A DNA stretch of 13,260 bases from Methylophilaceae bacterium UBA5127 (GCA_002414145.1 DHYP01000033.1:24268-37527); one strand, 5' to 3'; counted from the stretch's first letter, positions 1 to 7,647 are shown. Program-made: numbers and translations. Notes: generated from the sequence alone by a model not told the origin.

Positions 1-392
1 GTATCTCGCCCGAGCGTATAGAAGGACGTTGCCCAGAATTATTGCAAGATTTTTTAGAAGTACGTGGATTAGGCGTACTCAATATCCGCGCATTATTTGG
101 GGATAATGCGGTCAAACCTACCAAACCGCTGGATTTAATGATACAGCTAGAGCTGGCCGATACCTTAAAACCTCAAGCGCTGGATAGACTCAGTGCTAAA
201 ATGCAGTATGAACGCGTATTGGATGTGAATATCAGCAAAGTCATTATTCCTATTGCAGCTGGTCGCAACATTGCTGTGCTGGTAGAAGTGGCGGTGCGCA
301 ATCACATGCTATTATTGCGTGGGGTCAACGGCACGCAACAATTTACTAAACGACAAAAACAATTGATGTCGAAGGAAAGTAAAAAGTCTTAA
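1..392 (+). CDS. hprK: HPr kinase/phosphorylase, C-terminal part (5' end outside window)
   Basis: This is the 3' end of the gene for HPr(Ser) kinase/phosphorylase, the cytoplasmic enzyme that phosphorylates and dephosphorylates Ser46 of HPr. The frame is open from the left edge (codons begin at position 3) to the TAA at 390-392, giving about 129 visible residues; the family is usually about 310-330 residues, so the N-terminal domain and P-loop lie outside. The visible part carries the family signature EVRGLGVLNIRALFG and, further on, the conserved stretch KVIIPIAAGRN followed by VEVAVRNHMLLLRG. A TTG at 42 is an internal codon, not a start, because the homology continues upstream of it (ISPERIEGRCPELL). 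The stop is directly followed by the rapZ ATG with no spacer, so the two are probably translationally coupled. The HPr substrate is encoded in the same operon and keeps its Ser46 site. Confidence 0.93.
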   Translation, partial: ISPERIEGRCPELLQDFLEVRGLGVLNIRALFGDNAVKPTKPLDLMIQLELADTLKPQALDRLSAKMQYERVLDVNISKVIIPIAAGRNIAVLVEVAVRNHMLLLRGVNGTQQFTKRQKQLMSKESKKS

Positions 393-1256
393 ATGCAACT
401 GATTATTGTGACAGGTCTTTCTGGTTCAGGTAAAACCATTGCATTACGCATGCTAGAAGACAGCGGCTATTATTGTATCGATAACCTGCCAGCCACCTTG
501 CTGCCGCAAATTGCAGAACACATTGATACCAAAAGCCTGCCGCAAACCAATCAAAAAGTAAAAGTGGCCATCAGTATTGATAGCCGCAGTGCAGGCTTGG
601 ATGCGCTGCCCACCACAATCAAGCATCTCAAACAAAGTGGCATTGAGGTGAATCTTCTCTACTTGGATTCCAGTTTAGAGAGTCTGGTAAAACGCTTTTC
701 AGAAACACGACGAAAACATCCGCTCAGCAACGGCCAATCTACGCTTGCTGAAAGCATTACCAAAGAACGAGAAATTCTGACAGGACTTTCCTCGCTTGGC
801 CATCATCTTGATACCAGTAGCTTAAGTGCAAACGCCTTACGTAACCATATCCGCGATTGGATAGCCGAACCTGACAGCGCGCTGAGCAGTGGCTTGGTCA
901 TGTTATTGATCTCATTTGGTTTTAAACATGGTATCCCTTTGGATGCCGACTTTGTGTTTGATGTACGTAGCCTGCCCAATCCGCATTACGATCCAGAACT
1001 CCGCCCACTCACTGGCAAAGACAAGCCCATACAATTGTTTTTAGAAAAAGAGCCTGCTGTACTTGAAATGCTTGGCGACATCCAGCAATATCTTGAAAAG
1101 TGGTTACCTAGCTTTGATCAGGATAACCGAAGCTACCTTACTATTGGCATTGGTTGTACAGGTGGACAACATCGCTCCGTATACTTGGTAGAGCAACTGA
1201 GTGCTCACTTTAAAAAAACGCATCAGGTCATTGTACGTCACCGAGAACTCGGTTAA
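393..1256 (+). CDS. rapZ: RapZ/YvcJ-family nucleotide-binding protein (RNase adapter)
   Basis: The product is a 287-residue member of the RapZ/YvcJ family, close to the usual 280-290. In enterobacteria RapZ hands the small RNA GlmZ to RNase E and so controls glucosamine-6-phosphate synthase; in Gram-positives the homologue is a nucleotide-hydrolysing protein of less clear role. A Walker A loop GLSGSGKT lies at residues 8-15, the conserved YYCIDNLP at 27-33, the DVRSLPNPHYDPELRPLTG block at 190-208, and the C-terminal GCTGGQHRSV signature at 254-263. The ATG follows the hprK stop immediately. Linkage to hprK and PTS genes is typical of the family in beta- and gammaproteobacteria. The protein ends at HRELG and lacks the lysine/arginine-rich extreme C-terminus that enterobacterial RapZ uses to bind RNA, so transfer of the GlmZ role to this organism is uncertain. 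Confidence 0.95.
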   Translation: MQLIIVTGLSGSGKTIALRMLEDSGYYCIDNLPATLLPQIAEHIDTKSLPQTNQKVKVAISIDSRSAGLDALPTTIKHLKQSGIEVNLLYLDSSLESLVKRFSETRRKHPLSNGQSTLAESITKEREILTGLSSLGHHLDTSSLSANALRNHIRDWIAEPDSALSSGLVMLLISFGFKHGIPLDADFVFDVRSLPNPHYDPELRPLTGKDKPIQLFLEKEPAVLEMLGDIQQYLEKWLPSFDQDNRSYLTIGIGCTGGQHRSVYLVEQLSAHFKKTHQVIVRHRELG

Positions 1257-1288
1257 CTTTTCTAGCAACCTAATTTGAAAGCATTAAG

Positions 1289-1696
1289 ATGATTGGAATA
1301 TTGATTATTGCGCATGGTTCTCTTGGCAAAAGCCTAGTGCATTGCGCCAGTCATGTGATGGGAGGCAAGCCTGCGCAGCTTGAGTTTTTAGCAGTGTCGA
1401 CCAGCGACGATCCTACAAAACTATTACCCAAAGCGCAAAAAATGATTGCAAACCTCAATGCAGGCGAAGGCGTTTTAGTGCTTTCTGATATTTATGGTGC
1501 AACACCCTGCAATATGGTCACCAAACTCGTCTCGCAACAAGGGGTGGCAGGAGTGGCAGGGGTGAATCTGCCCATGTTGGTACGTGTACTCAATTATCGG
1601 CAAGAGGCACTAGAAGTCTGTGTAGAAAAAGCGATTAGTGGCGGCAAAGAAGGTGTTGTGCACTTCACCGAGCGCGGCTGTGAAAACTACAATTAA
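1289..1696 (+). CDS. PTS EIIA component, mannose/fructose (EIIA-Man) family, single domain
   Basis: This 135-residue protein matches a stand-alone EIIA domain of the mannose family, which accepts phosphate from phospho-HPr. The N-terminus IGILIIAHGSLG places the expected phosphorylated histidine at His9, and the family-typical DIYGATPCNM and VAGVNLPML blocks follow. Enteric ManX fuses IIA to IIB; here the gene ends after the IIA domain and no IIB, IIC or IID gene follows. The gene sits 32 bp after rapZ and 23 bp before ptsH, in one apparent operon. The ribosome binding site is weak (GAAAGC about 12 bp before the ATG). Because there is no permease here, I infer a regulatory target for the phosphate rather than a transported sugar. 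A short in-frame tandem repeat (VAGVAG) lies just before the NLPML block. Confidence 0.92.
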   Translation: MIGILIIAHGSLGKSLVHCASHVMGGKPAQLEFLAVSTSDDPTKLLPKAQKMIANLNAGEGVLVLSDIYGATPCNMVTKLVSQQGVAGVAGVNLPMLVRVLNYRQEALEVCVEKAISGGKEGVVHFTERGCENYN

Positions 1697-1719
1697 AAAT
1701 ATATAGAAAACAATAAGAT

Positions 1720-1989
1720 ATGATCAAAGAATCGATAGAAATTATTAATAAACTCGGGTTACACGCCAGAGCTTCTACCAAATTTACGCAAACAGCCAGC
1801 CAGTTTAAAAGTGAAGTATGGGTAGAAAAAAATGGGCGACGTGTCAATGCAAAAAGCATTATGGGTGTGATGATGCTTGCAGCAGCAAAAGGTAGCACCA
1901 TTGAAATTGAAGCGAATGGTGAAGATGAGCAAGCGGCGATCACAGCAATCAAAGCACTGATTAACGATTACTTTGGCGAGGGTGAATAA
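1720..1989 (+). CDS. ptsH: Phosphocarrier protein HPr
   Basis: The product is HPr, the 89-residue phosphocarrier that moves phosphate from Enzyme I to EIIA proteins. The catalytic His15 lies in NKLGLHARAS (residues 10-19). Ser46 lies in the KSIMGVMML motif, which is the site acted on by HPr kinase/phosphorylase, whose gene opens this window. The length fits the family (about 85-90). The gene lies between the EIIA gene and ptsI, and its TAA (1987-1989) abuts the ptsI TTG. The Shine-Dalgarno signal is poor (AATAAGAT). A long open frame on the opposite strand across this gene is only a shadow of it. Confidence 0.97.
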   Translation: MIKESIEIINKLGLHARASTKFTQTASQFKSEVWVEKNGRRVNAKSIMGVMMLAAAKGSTIEIEANGEDEQAAITAIKALINDYFGEGE

Positions 1990-3741
1990 TTGGCAAGTTT
2001 TAGCATACATGGTGTAGGCGTTTCTAGTGGCATTGCCATTGGTCGCGCGCACTTGGTATCAAACGCGCTATTAGAAGTTGTACATTATCAACTTACTCCC
2101 AATTTAATCGACGAGGAAATAGAGCGGTTTGATCAGGCTATCCAATCGGTCAAGCATGATTTAGAAGTAATTAGAGTACAACTCCCCAAAAATGCACCTG
2201 CTGAATTAGATGCTTTTATCGGTACACACCTTGCAATGCTTAATGATAAATCGTTATCTGAAGCACCCAAAGAGCTCATTCGGAATGAGCAATGCAATGC
2301 AGAATGGGCTGTTAAACAACAGATGGATAACATTGTTGAACAGTTTGATGCGATTGAGGATGAGTACCTGCGTGAACGCAAACACGACGTTGTGCAGGTC
2401 GTAGAGCGCATTATCAAAGTACTGCTAGGTCACCCGAGCCAGACCCCCAATCAGTCTAAAGAAATACAGCAACAAGAAAACGCGACCATTTTAGTCGCGC
2501 ATGACATCTCACCTGCGGATGCTATTCAGTTTAAACAGCATCAATATGCCGCATTCATTACTGACGTAGGCGGTATCACTTCGCATACCGCCATTTTGGC
2601 GCGTAGCCTGAACATCCCTTCGATTGTGGCGTTGCAAAAAGCCAGAGACTTAATCAGCGATGGTGAAATGATTATTGTCGATGGCAGCTTGGGTGTCGTC
2701 ATCGTCAATCCAAGCAAAGAAATCCTGGCGGAATATGAGTTAAAACAGGATCAGTGGCAACTCGAACAACAAAAACTGCAACTGATTAAATCCACCAAGG
2801 CTGTCACGATTGACGGTATCGCCATCGAATTGTTTGCCAACATTGAAGTACCTGAAGATGTGATTAGTGTTAAAGCGGCGGGCGCGACTGGGATAGGCCT
2901 GTACCGTACCGAGTTTTTATTTATGAATCGCCGTGAAATGCCAGATGAAGAAGAGCAGTATTTGGCCTACAAACACGTCGCCGAAGCGTTGAATGGACTA
3001 CCTGTTACCATTCGCACCTTAGATTTAGGGGCGGATAAACAAATGAATCCAGACACCGTCAGCAACTGCGCCAATCCTGCACTAGGCTTACGTGCTGTCA
3101 GGTTTTGCTTATCTGAACCGCATATTTTTCACACTCAGTTTCGCGCGCTGCTACGTGCATCACACTATGGCAATATCAAGATACTGATTCCAATGCTGTC
3201 TACTCTTTCGGAGTTACGACAAAGCAAGCTATTACTGGAGCGCGCCAAGCTTTCATTACGCAAAGAAAACCTGCCATTCGATGAACAAATCACGGTGGGC
3301 GGCATGATAGAAGTACCGGCCGCAGCCATCAACGCAGAAGCATTTGCCAAAGAATTAGACTTTTTATCAATAGGCACCAATGATTTAATTCAATATACGT
3401 TAGCGATTGACCGTACTGACGATGCCGTTGCGCATCTCTATAACCCTTTGCACCCTTCTGTGCTTAAGCTTATCGACATGACCATACGAGCGGCAAACAA
3501 GTTTAATAAAAGCGTTTCTGTCTGTGGTGAAATGGCGGGGGACATTAAATTAACACGCCTGCTGATTGGTATGGGGATGCGCCAGCTTTCCATGCACCCT
3601 TCCAACATCTTAAGTGTAAAACAACAAATCTTGCATAGCCAAATGAGCACACTCAACAAGCAAGCCAAAAAAATTCTCAATGTAAAAGATTTAGAGAAAA
3701 TCGAACCGCTGGTGTCGCAGTTTAATGCGGCTACCGTATAA
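1990..3741 (+). CDS. ptsI: PTS Enzyme I (phosphoenolpyruvate-protein phosphotransferase)
   Basis: Enzyme I starts the PTS phosphorelay by taking phosphate from phosphoenolpyruvate and giving it to HPr. The 583 residues fit the family (about 575). In order, one sees the N-terminal HPr-binding and phosphohistidine domain with the active-site His199 in GGITSHTAILARS (194-206), then the PEP-binding barrel with GLYRTEFLFMNR (303-314), GGMIEVPAAA (437-446), SIGTNDLIQYTLAIDR (460-475) and the catalytic Cys512 in VCGEMAGD (511-518). The start is TTG at 1990, directly after the ptsH stop; the protein then begins MASFSIHGVGVSSGIAIG, which matches the expected N-terminus, so no later start is needed. 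A TTG start abutting the previous stop suggests expression coupled to ptsH. All key residues appear intact. Confidence 0.96.
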   Translation: MASFSIHGVGVSSGIAIGRAHLVSNALLEVVHYQLTPNLIDEEIERFDQAIQSVKHDLEVIRVQLPKNAPAELDAFIGTHLAMLNDKSLSEAPKELIRNEQCNAEWAVKQQMDNIVEQFDAIEDEYLRERKHDVVQVVERIIKVLLGHPSQTPNQSKEIQQQENATILVAHDISPADAIQFKQHQYAAFITDVGGITSHTAILARSLNIPSIVALQKARDLISDGEMIIVDGSLGVVIVNPSKEILAEYELKQDQWQLEQQKLQLIKSTKAVTIDGIAIELFANIEVPEDVISVKAAGATGIGLYRTEFLFMNRREMPDEEEQYLAYKHVAEALNGLPVTIRTLDLGADKQMNPDTVSNCANPALGLRAVRFCLSEPHIFHTQFRALLRASHYGNIKILIPMLSTLSELRQSKLLLERAKLSLRKENLPFDEQITVGGMIEVPAAAINAEAFAKELDFLSIGTNDLIQYTLAIDRTDDAVAHLYNPLHPSVLKLIDMTIRAANKFNKSVSVCGEMAGDIKLTRLLIGMGMRQLSMHPSNILSVKQQILHSQMSTLNKQAKKILNVKDLEKIEPLVSQFNAATV

Positions 3742-3764
3742 CTTGATTTTAACTGGAGATTCCT

Positions 3765-4114
3765 ATGACCACAGAACTTGACGCTGCATCTGTCCCTACC
3801 AATGATGAAAAAAACATTGCAACGGTAACGCACTTAGGCGGGACTGTATTTTCTTTTATCCCAGCTTTAATTGTGTGGCTGCTCAAAAAAACGACAGCGC
3901 TTACATCAGCGATCAAGCAAAAGAGGCGCTGAACTTTCAAATCACCATGCTGATTGCGCAATTTATCGCAGGCGTACTGATTGCAATACTCATTGGTTTT
4001 ATTCTTATTGGCCTTGTTTGGGTTTTTAATGTTGTTTTTTGCATTATTGCCGCCATCTCTACTAGCAAGGGCGAAACTTATCGCTACCCGCTATGTTTAA
4101 GATTGATCAACTAG
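3765..4114 (+). pseudogene. DUF4870-family small membrane protein, reading frame broken at an A7 run
   Basis: A GGAGA ribosome binding site (3755-3759) precedes an ATG at 3765. That frame encodes MTTELDAASVPTNDEKNIAT, then a hydrophobic stretch ending VWLLKK, and stops early after 54 codons at the TGA near 3927-3932. The rest of a DUF4870 domain continues one frame back: NDSAYISDQAKEALNFQITM, two hydrophobic helices, and the characteristic GETYRYPLCLRLI end, with the stop at 4112-4114. The two halves join exactly at seven A residues (3885-3891); one more A would give a continuous protein of about 116 residues with LLKKNDSAYISDQ across the join, the normal arrangement for this family. The alternative GTG start at 3875 would give a truncated protein lacking the first helix. 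Possible explanations are a true mutation, a homopolymer sequencing error, or -1 frameshifting or transcriptional slippage on the A run. The family's function is unknown. Confidence 0.8.
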
Positions 4115-4155
4115 GCGTTTAAGACTTATCAACTCATTTGCTTTAAGGAACACTT

Positions 4156-6180
4156 GTGTCAAACCCATTGTTACATTTTGCAGGTCTACCCAAATTTAAC
4201 GAAATCAAACCCGAGCACATTAGCCCTGCCGTTGATGCCTTAATTACAGAAGGTCGCGCACTGGTTGAATCGCTCGCCACACAAACCGAAGCCCCGACTT
4301 GGGAGAACTTTGCACTTAAGTTAGAAGATCACAGTGAAAAACTAGGCCGCGCATGGAGCCAAGTCGGACATATGAATGCCGTGGTCAACAGCCCAGAGTT
4401 GCGCGAAGCGTATAACGAAAATTTAGCAAAATTGACCGACTTTGGCAGCGATATTTCGCAGGATGAACGTCTGTACGCCAAGTACAAAGCCATTCAAGCC
4501 AGTGCTGCATTTGCCAGCTTGACGCCTACACAGCAAACCATCATCAACCACGAAGTACGCGATTTTAAATTGGGTGGTGCAGAATTACCTGCGGAGCAAA
4601 AAGCGCGTTTTAAAACCATCAGTGAAGAACTCTCAAAACTAGGCTCTAAATTTGAAGAAAATATTTTAGACAATACCAACGACTTTAAGCACTACGTTGA
4701 AAACCTAGCAGACTTGGCTGGCATTCCAGAAGATGTGATTGAAGCAGCACTTGAGTCCGCTAAAGCTGATAGCAAAACTGGGTATCAATTCACCCTGCAT
4801 TTCCCTTCTTATATGCCTGTGCTGCAATATGCTGATAATCGCACTTTGCGTGAAACGCTTTACCGCGCTTATGCCACGCGCGCCTCAGAGTTTAGCAAAC
4901 CCGAATGGGATAACACAAAACTGATTAGCGATATTTTGAAGCTTAAGCAAGAAGAAGCCAAGATGCTCGGCTTTAATAACTATGCAGAGCTCTCGCTCGC
5001 CACAAAAATGGCGGATAGCCCAAAACAAGTGACCGAGTTTTTAGACACGCTTGCCAAACGCGCCAAACCGTATGCCGAGCGCGATATGCAGGAACTGACC
5101 AATTATGCAAAAAAACTGGGCATCAACGACATGCAGTCTTGGGATGTAGCCTACGTGAGCGAAAAATTACGTCAGGAAAAATACGCATTTTCAGACCAAG
5201 AAGTGAAGCAATACTTTCCAGAAGAGAAAGTTTTAGCGGGGCTGTTTAAAGTCACCGAAACAATTTTTGGCGTACAAGTGCGCAAAGCAGAAGCGCCTGT
5301 CTGGCACAAGGATGCAAGCTTTTACGAAATTAGCGATGCCTCAAATAAGCCCATTGCCTATTTCTACTTAGACCTTTATGCGCGCAATGGCAAACGCGGC
5401 GGCGCGTGGATGGACGAAGCGATTACCCGCCGTAAAAAGGCTAATGGCATTGAATTGCCCGTTGCTTTTTTAACCTGCAACTTTTCAGCGCCTGTCGGCG
5501 GCAAACCAGCTTTATTTACGCACGATGAAGTCATCACCATGTTCCACGAGTTTGGTCATGGCCTGCACCACATGCTCACGCAAGTCGATGAATACGGTGT
5601 ATCTGGCATCAAAGGCGTAGAGTGGGATGCAGTCGAGTTGCCCAGCCAGTTTATGGAAAACTTCTGCTGGGAGTGGGACGTATTACGCCACATGACCGCC
5701 CATGTAGACACAGGCGCACAACTCCCACATGAACTCTTCGACAAAATGGTCGCGGCCAAAAACTTTCAAGCGGGCATGCAAACCGTGCGCCAAATTGAGT
5801 TTTCACTCTTCGATATGCGCTTGCATGGCGACTTTGATCCCAACGGAAAACTCACTGCATTAGACCTCATTGAACAAGTGCGCGATGAAGTCGCCGTGGT
5901 GCGCCCACCTAAGTGGAACCGCTTCCCCAACAGCTTTTCACATATCTTCGCAGGTGGCTATGCTGCGGGCTATTACAGCTATAAATGGGCAGAAGTGCTT
6001 TCGGCCGATGCCTACAGCCTGTTCGAAGAACTCGGCGTGCTATCAGAGCAGGCAGGCACACGCTTTAAAGATGAAGTGCTGGCAAAAGGCGGCAGCCGCC
6101 CCGCCATGGAATCGTTTGTGGCATTTAGAGGTAGAGAGCCGAGTATGGATGCGCTTCTAAGACATAATGGGATGGCATAA
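4156..6180 (+). CDS. prlC: Oligopeptidase A (M3 family zinc metallopeptidase)
   Basis: The product is a 674-residue cytoplasmic oligopeptidase of the thimet oligopeptidase family (E. coli PrlC has 680 residues), which degrades short peptides, including products of larger proteases and cleaved signal peptides. The zinc site HEFGH is at residues 464-468 in MFHEFGHGLHH, and the third ligand is expected at Glu494 in GVEWDAVELPSQFMENF. The C-terminal part contains the conserved HIFAGGYAAGYYSYKWAEVL. The start is GTG at 4156, with a good AAGGA site at 4145-4149, and the protein begins SNPLLHFAGLPKFNEIKPEH, as expected. It follows the broken DUF4870 gene by 41 bp with no terminator that I can see. 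Nothing in the catalytic region looks damaged. Confidence 0.97.
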   Translation: MSNPLLHFAGLPKFNEIKPEHISPAVDALITEGRALVESLATQTEAPTWENFALKLEDHSEKLGRAWSQVGHMNAVVNSPELREAYNENLAKLTDFGSDISQDERLYAKYKAIQASAAFASLTPTQQTIINHEVRDFKLGGAELPAEQKARFKTISEELSKLGSKFEENILDNTNDFKHYVENLADLAGIPEDVIEAALESAKADSKTGYQFTLHFPSYMPVLQYADNRTLRETLYRAYATRASEFSKPEWDNTKLISDILKLKQEEAKMLGFNNYAELSLATKMADSPKQVTEFLDTLAKRAKPYAERDMQELTNYAKKLGINDMQSWDVAYVSEKLRQEKYAFSDQEVKQYFPEEKVLAGLFKVTETIFGVQVRKAEAPVWHKDASFYEISDASNKPIAYFYLDLYARNGKRGGAWMDEAITRRKKANGIELPVAFLTCNFSAPVGGKPALFTHDEVITMFHEFGHGLHHMLTQVDEYGVSGIKGVEWDAVELPSQFMENFCWEWDVLRHMTAHVDTGAQLPHELFDKMVAAKNFQAGMQTVRQIEFSLFDMRLHGDFDPNGKLTALDLIEQVRDEVAVVRPPKWNRFPNSFSHIFAGGYAAGYYSYKWAEVLSADAYSLFEELGVLSEQAGTRFKDEVLAKGGSRPAMESFVAFRGREPSMDALLRHNGMA

Positions 6181-6185
6181 GATAT

Positions 6186-6914
6186 ATGAATATTGAGATT
6201 CAAAGCTTCCTACTGCAGATGCTAGCTTATGGTGGTGGCTCAGTAGCAATCGCTTATCTCGCGTTCCAATGGCTTGGTCAAAAGTGGATTGAAAATAAGT
6301 TTGCCGAACGATTAGATCAACTTAGGCATCAACAAGCACTTGAGATTCAAAGACTAAGAGTCGAAATTGACTCAATGTTAAGTGGCACTATTAAGCTACA
6401 AGAAAAAGAGTTTTCTATACTTCCTGAGGCATGGGAGAAGCTAGATGAAGCGCTAGGTTTAGTAAGTTGGCTAGTATCACCAATGCAGCAATACACTGAT
6501 GTTGAAAGAATGAGCTCTTTGCAACTTCATGAATTTCTTGAATCCACTGACCTTACTCAAACGCAAAAAGATGAAATTAAGAACTCTACTAATAGAAATG
6601 AAACATATCATAATATTGAATTCTGGCGCAGACTCAGTAAAGTAAAAAAAGCTTGCCGTGAACTACAAGACTATATTGCTAGAAATGGAATTTTTCTACC
6701 TGAAGAACTTGAAAAAAAGTTTTCAAAAATCTCCGACACTTTTTGGCATACCCTAATATCTAAAGAAGTTGGATATGAAGCAAAAGATTGGAAAATGCAA
6801 AATGAAGGATGGCATAAAATTCAGGAAGAAGTTAGGCCTTTGTATGAAAAGATTAAACAAGAAATACAAGCTCGACTAAAATCTCACGCTAACAGAACTC
6901 GTAGGGCGGATTAG
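6186..6914 (+). CDS. Unrecognised membrane-anchored coiled-coil protein, AT-rich
   Basis: I do not recognise a named domain. The 242-residue protein begins with one hydrophobic segment at about residues 8-30 (FLLQMLAYGGGSVAIAYLAF), followed by a charged stretch rich in Glu, Arg, Lys and Gln at about 36-75 that should form a coiled coil. The rest is helical, tryptophan-containing and strongly charged, with no Cys-pair, Walker or nuclease motif. One N-terminal membrane anchor with a cytoplasmic body is likely. The ATG at 6186 is 5 bp after the prlC stop and has no strong ribosome binding site. Base use differs from its neighbours: by hand count 6601-6660 has 21 G+C of 60 and 6721-6780 has 20 of 60, against 33 of 60 at 5401-5460 in prlC. 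This suggests acquired DNA. The last codons (RTRRAD) overlap a sequence resembling an interspersed repeat, so the true C-terminus may have been altered. Confidence 0.75.
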   Translation: MNIEIQSFLLQMLAYGGGSVAIAYLAFQWLGQKWIENKFAERLDQLRHQQALEIQRLRVEIDSMLSGTIKLQEKEFSILPEAWEKLDEALGLVSWLVSPMQQYTDVERMSSLQLHEFLESTDLTQTQKDEIKNSTNRNETYHNIEFWRRLSKVKKACRELQDYIARNGIFLPEELEKKFSKISDTFWHTLISKEVGYEAKDWKMQNEGWHKIQEEVRPLYEKIKQEIQARLKSHANRTRRAD

Positions 6915-6935
6915 CTTGTTTGCCCACGCGTAACA
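6900..6935 (+). repeat. Possible remnant of an interspersed palindromic repeat
   Basis: The string GTAGGGCGGATTAGC (6901-6915) resembles the left arm of a dispersed repeat common between proteobacterial genes (typically GGGCGGATTAGC, a short loop, then a GCGTAATCCGCC-like arm). Here only a partial right side follows (GCCCACGCGTAAC, 6922-6934), and the arms pair poorly. The nine bases ACGCGTAAC recur at 6961-6969. The repeat encodes the last residues and stop of the preceding unknown gene. This rests on resemblance from memory; copies elsewhere in the genome would be needed to confirm it. Confidence 0.3.
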
Positions 6936-6990
6936 ATCTTTGACACTTCAACTTCAACTAACGCGTAACGTCATCTACAAAGAGAAGGAT

Positions 6991-7647
6991 ATGCAACACG
7001 ATTTTTGGCACGATCGCTGGCAAACCAATCAAATTGGCTTTCACTTACCTGAGGCTAACCCTTTACTTGTCAAACACTTTTCGGCTTTGCAACTCAAACA
7101 AGGCGCGCGTGTATTTTTGCCTTTATGCGGTAAAACGTTAGATATTGGTTGGTTGCTGGCGCAAGGCTATTGTGTTGCAGGCGTTGAATTAAGCCCAATT
7201 GCGATTGAGGAGTTATTTAAAAGCCTTAACTTAACGCCAACCATTACAAAAACTGGCGAACACACACATTACAGCGCGACTAGTATTTATAACCACAGTA
7301 TTGATATTTTTGTTGGCGATATTTTTAAACTCACGCCTATGATACTGGGGCATGTAGATGCCGTGTATGACCGCGCGGCTTTGGTGGCTTTACCTAGGGA
7401 AATGCGTAACGCATACTCTGCCCATTTAATGGCACTCACACAGCATGCACCGCAATTACTGATTTGCTTTGAGTATGACCAAAGCCTGCATGCGGGTCCG
7501 CCATTTTCTATTAGCGCAGATGAAGTAGGGCAACATTATCAACAAACTTATACCCTAAATCTGCTGGCGAGTGAAACCATGGCAGATGGATTAAAAGGCA
7601 AGTTCATGGCAAAAGAGCATGTTTGGTTACTCAAAAATCCATCGTAA
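6991..7647 (+). CDS. tpm: Thiopurine S-methyltransferase
   Basis: The product is an S-adenosylmethionine-dependent methyltransferase of the bacterial TPMT family, cytoplasmic, known to methylate thiopurines and, in pseudomonads, selenium and tellurium compounds. Starting at the ATG at 6991 it has 218 residues, the usual bacterial length, and opens with the family-typical DFWHDRW (4-10) and IGFH (15-18). The SAM-binding loop FLPLCGKTLDIGWL is at 42-55, GVELS at 64-68, DRAALVALP at 127-135 and GPPFS at 169-173. The frame is also open upstream to a TTG at 6940, but the extra 17 residues are not part of the family. The purine-rich AGAGAAGGA lies right before the ATG, an unusually short spacing. 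The gene is 76 bp from the preceding unknown gene and convergent with the zinc-ribbon gene. Confidence 0.94.
   Translation: MQHDFWHDRWQTNQIGFHLPEANPLLVKHFSALQLKQGARVFLPLCGKTLDIGWLLAQGYCVAGVELSPIAIEELFKSLNLTPTITKTGEHTHYSATSIYNHSIDIFVGDIFKLTPMILGHVDAVYDRAALVALPREMRNAYSAHLMALTQHAPQLLICFEYDQSLHAGPPFSISADEVGQHYQQTYTLNLLASETMADGLKGKFMAKEHVWLLKNPS

Noticed and set aside
1665..2052. Long open frames on the minus strand opposite HPr and the end of EIIA
   Set aside because: They lie fully across well-supported plus-strand genes, have no ribosome binding site or recognisable domain, and read as low-complexity Ile/Cys/Phe-rich shadows.
3875..4114. GTG at 3875 as the start of an intact 79-residue membrane protein
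   Set aside because: No ribosome binding site precedes it, and the missing first helix is encoded just upstream in the other frame behind a proper GGAGA site, so it is better explained as the back half of a frameshifted gene.
6192..6352. Direct repeat TTGAGATTCAAAG at about 6192 and 6340 inside the unknown gene
   Set aside because: It encodes similar residues (IEIQS and LEIQR) in AT-rich helical sequence and has no further copies in the window; probably chance.
6940..6990. TTG at 6940 as the start of the thiopurine methyltransferase
   Set aside because: The added 17 residues are not part of the family; the ATG at 6991 gives exactly the standard 218-residue protein opening with DFWHDRW.
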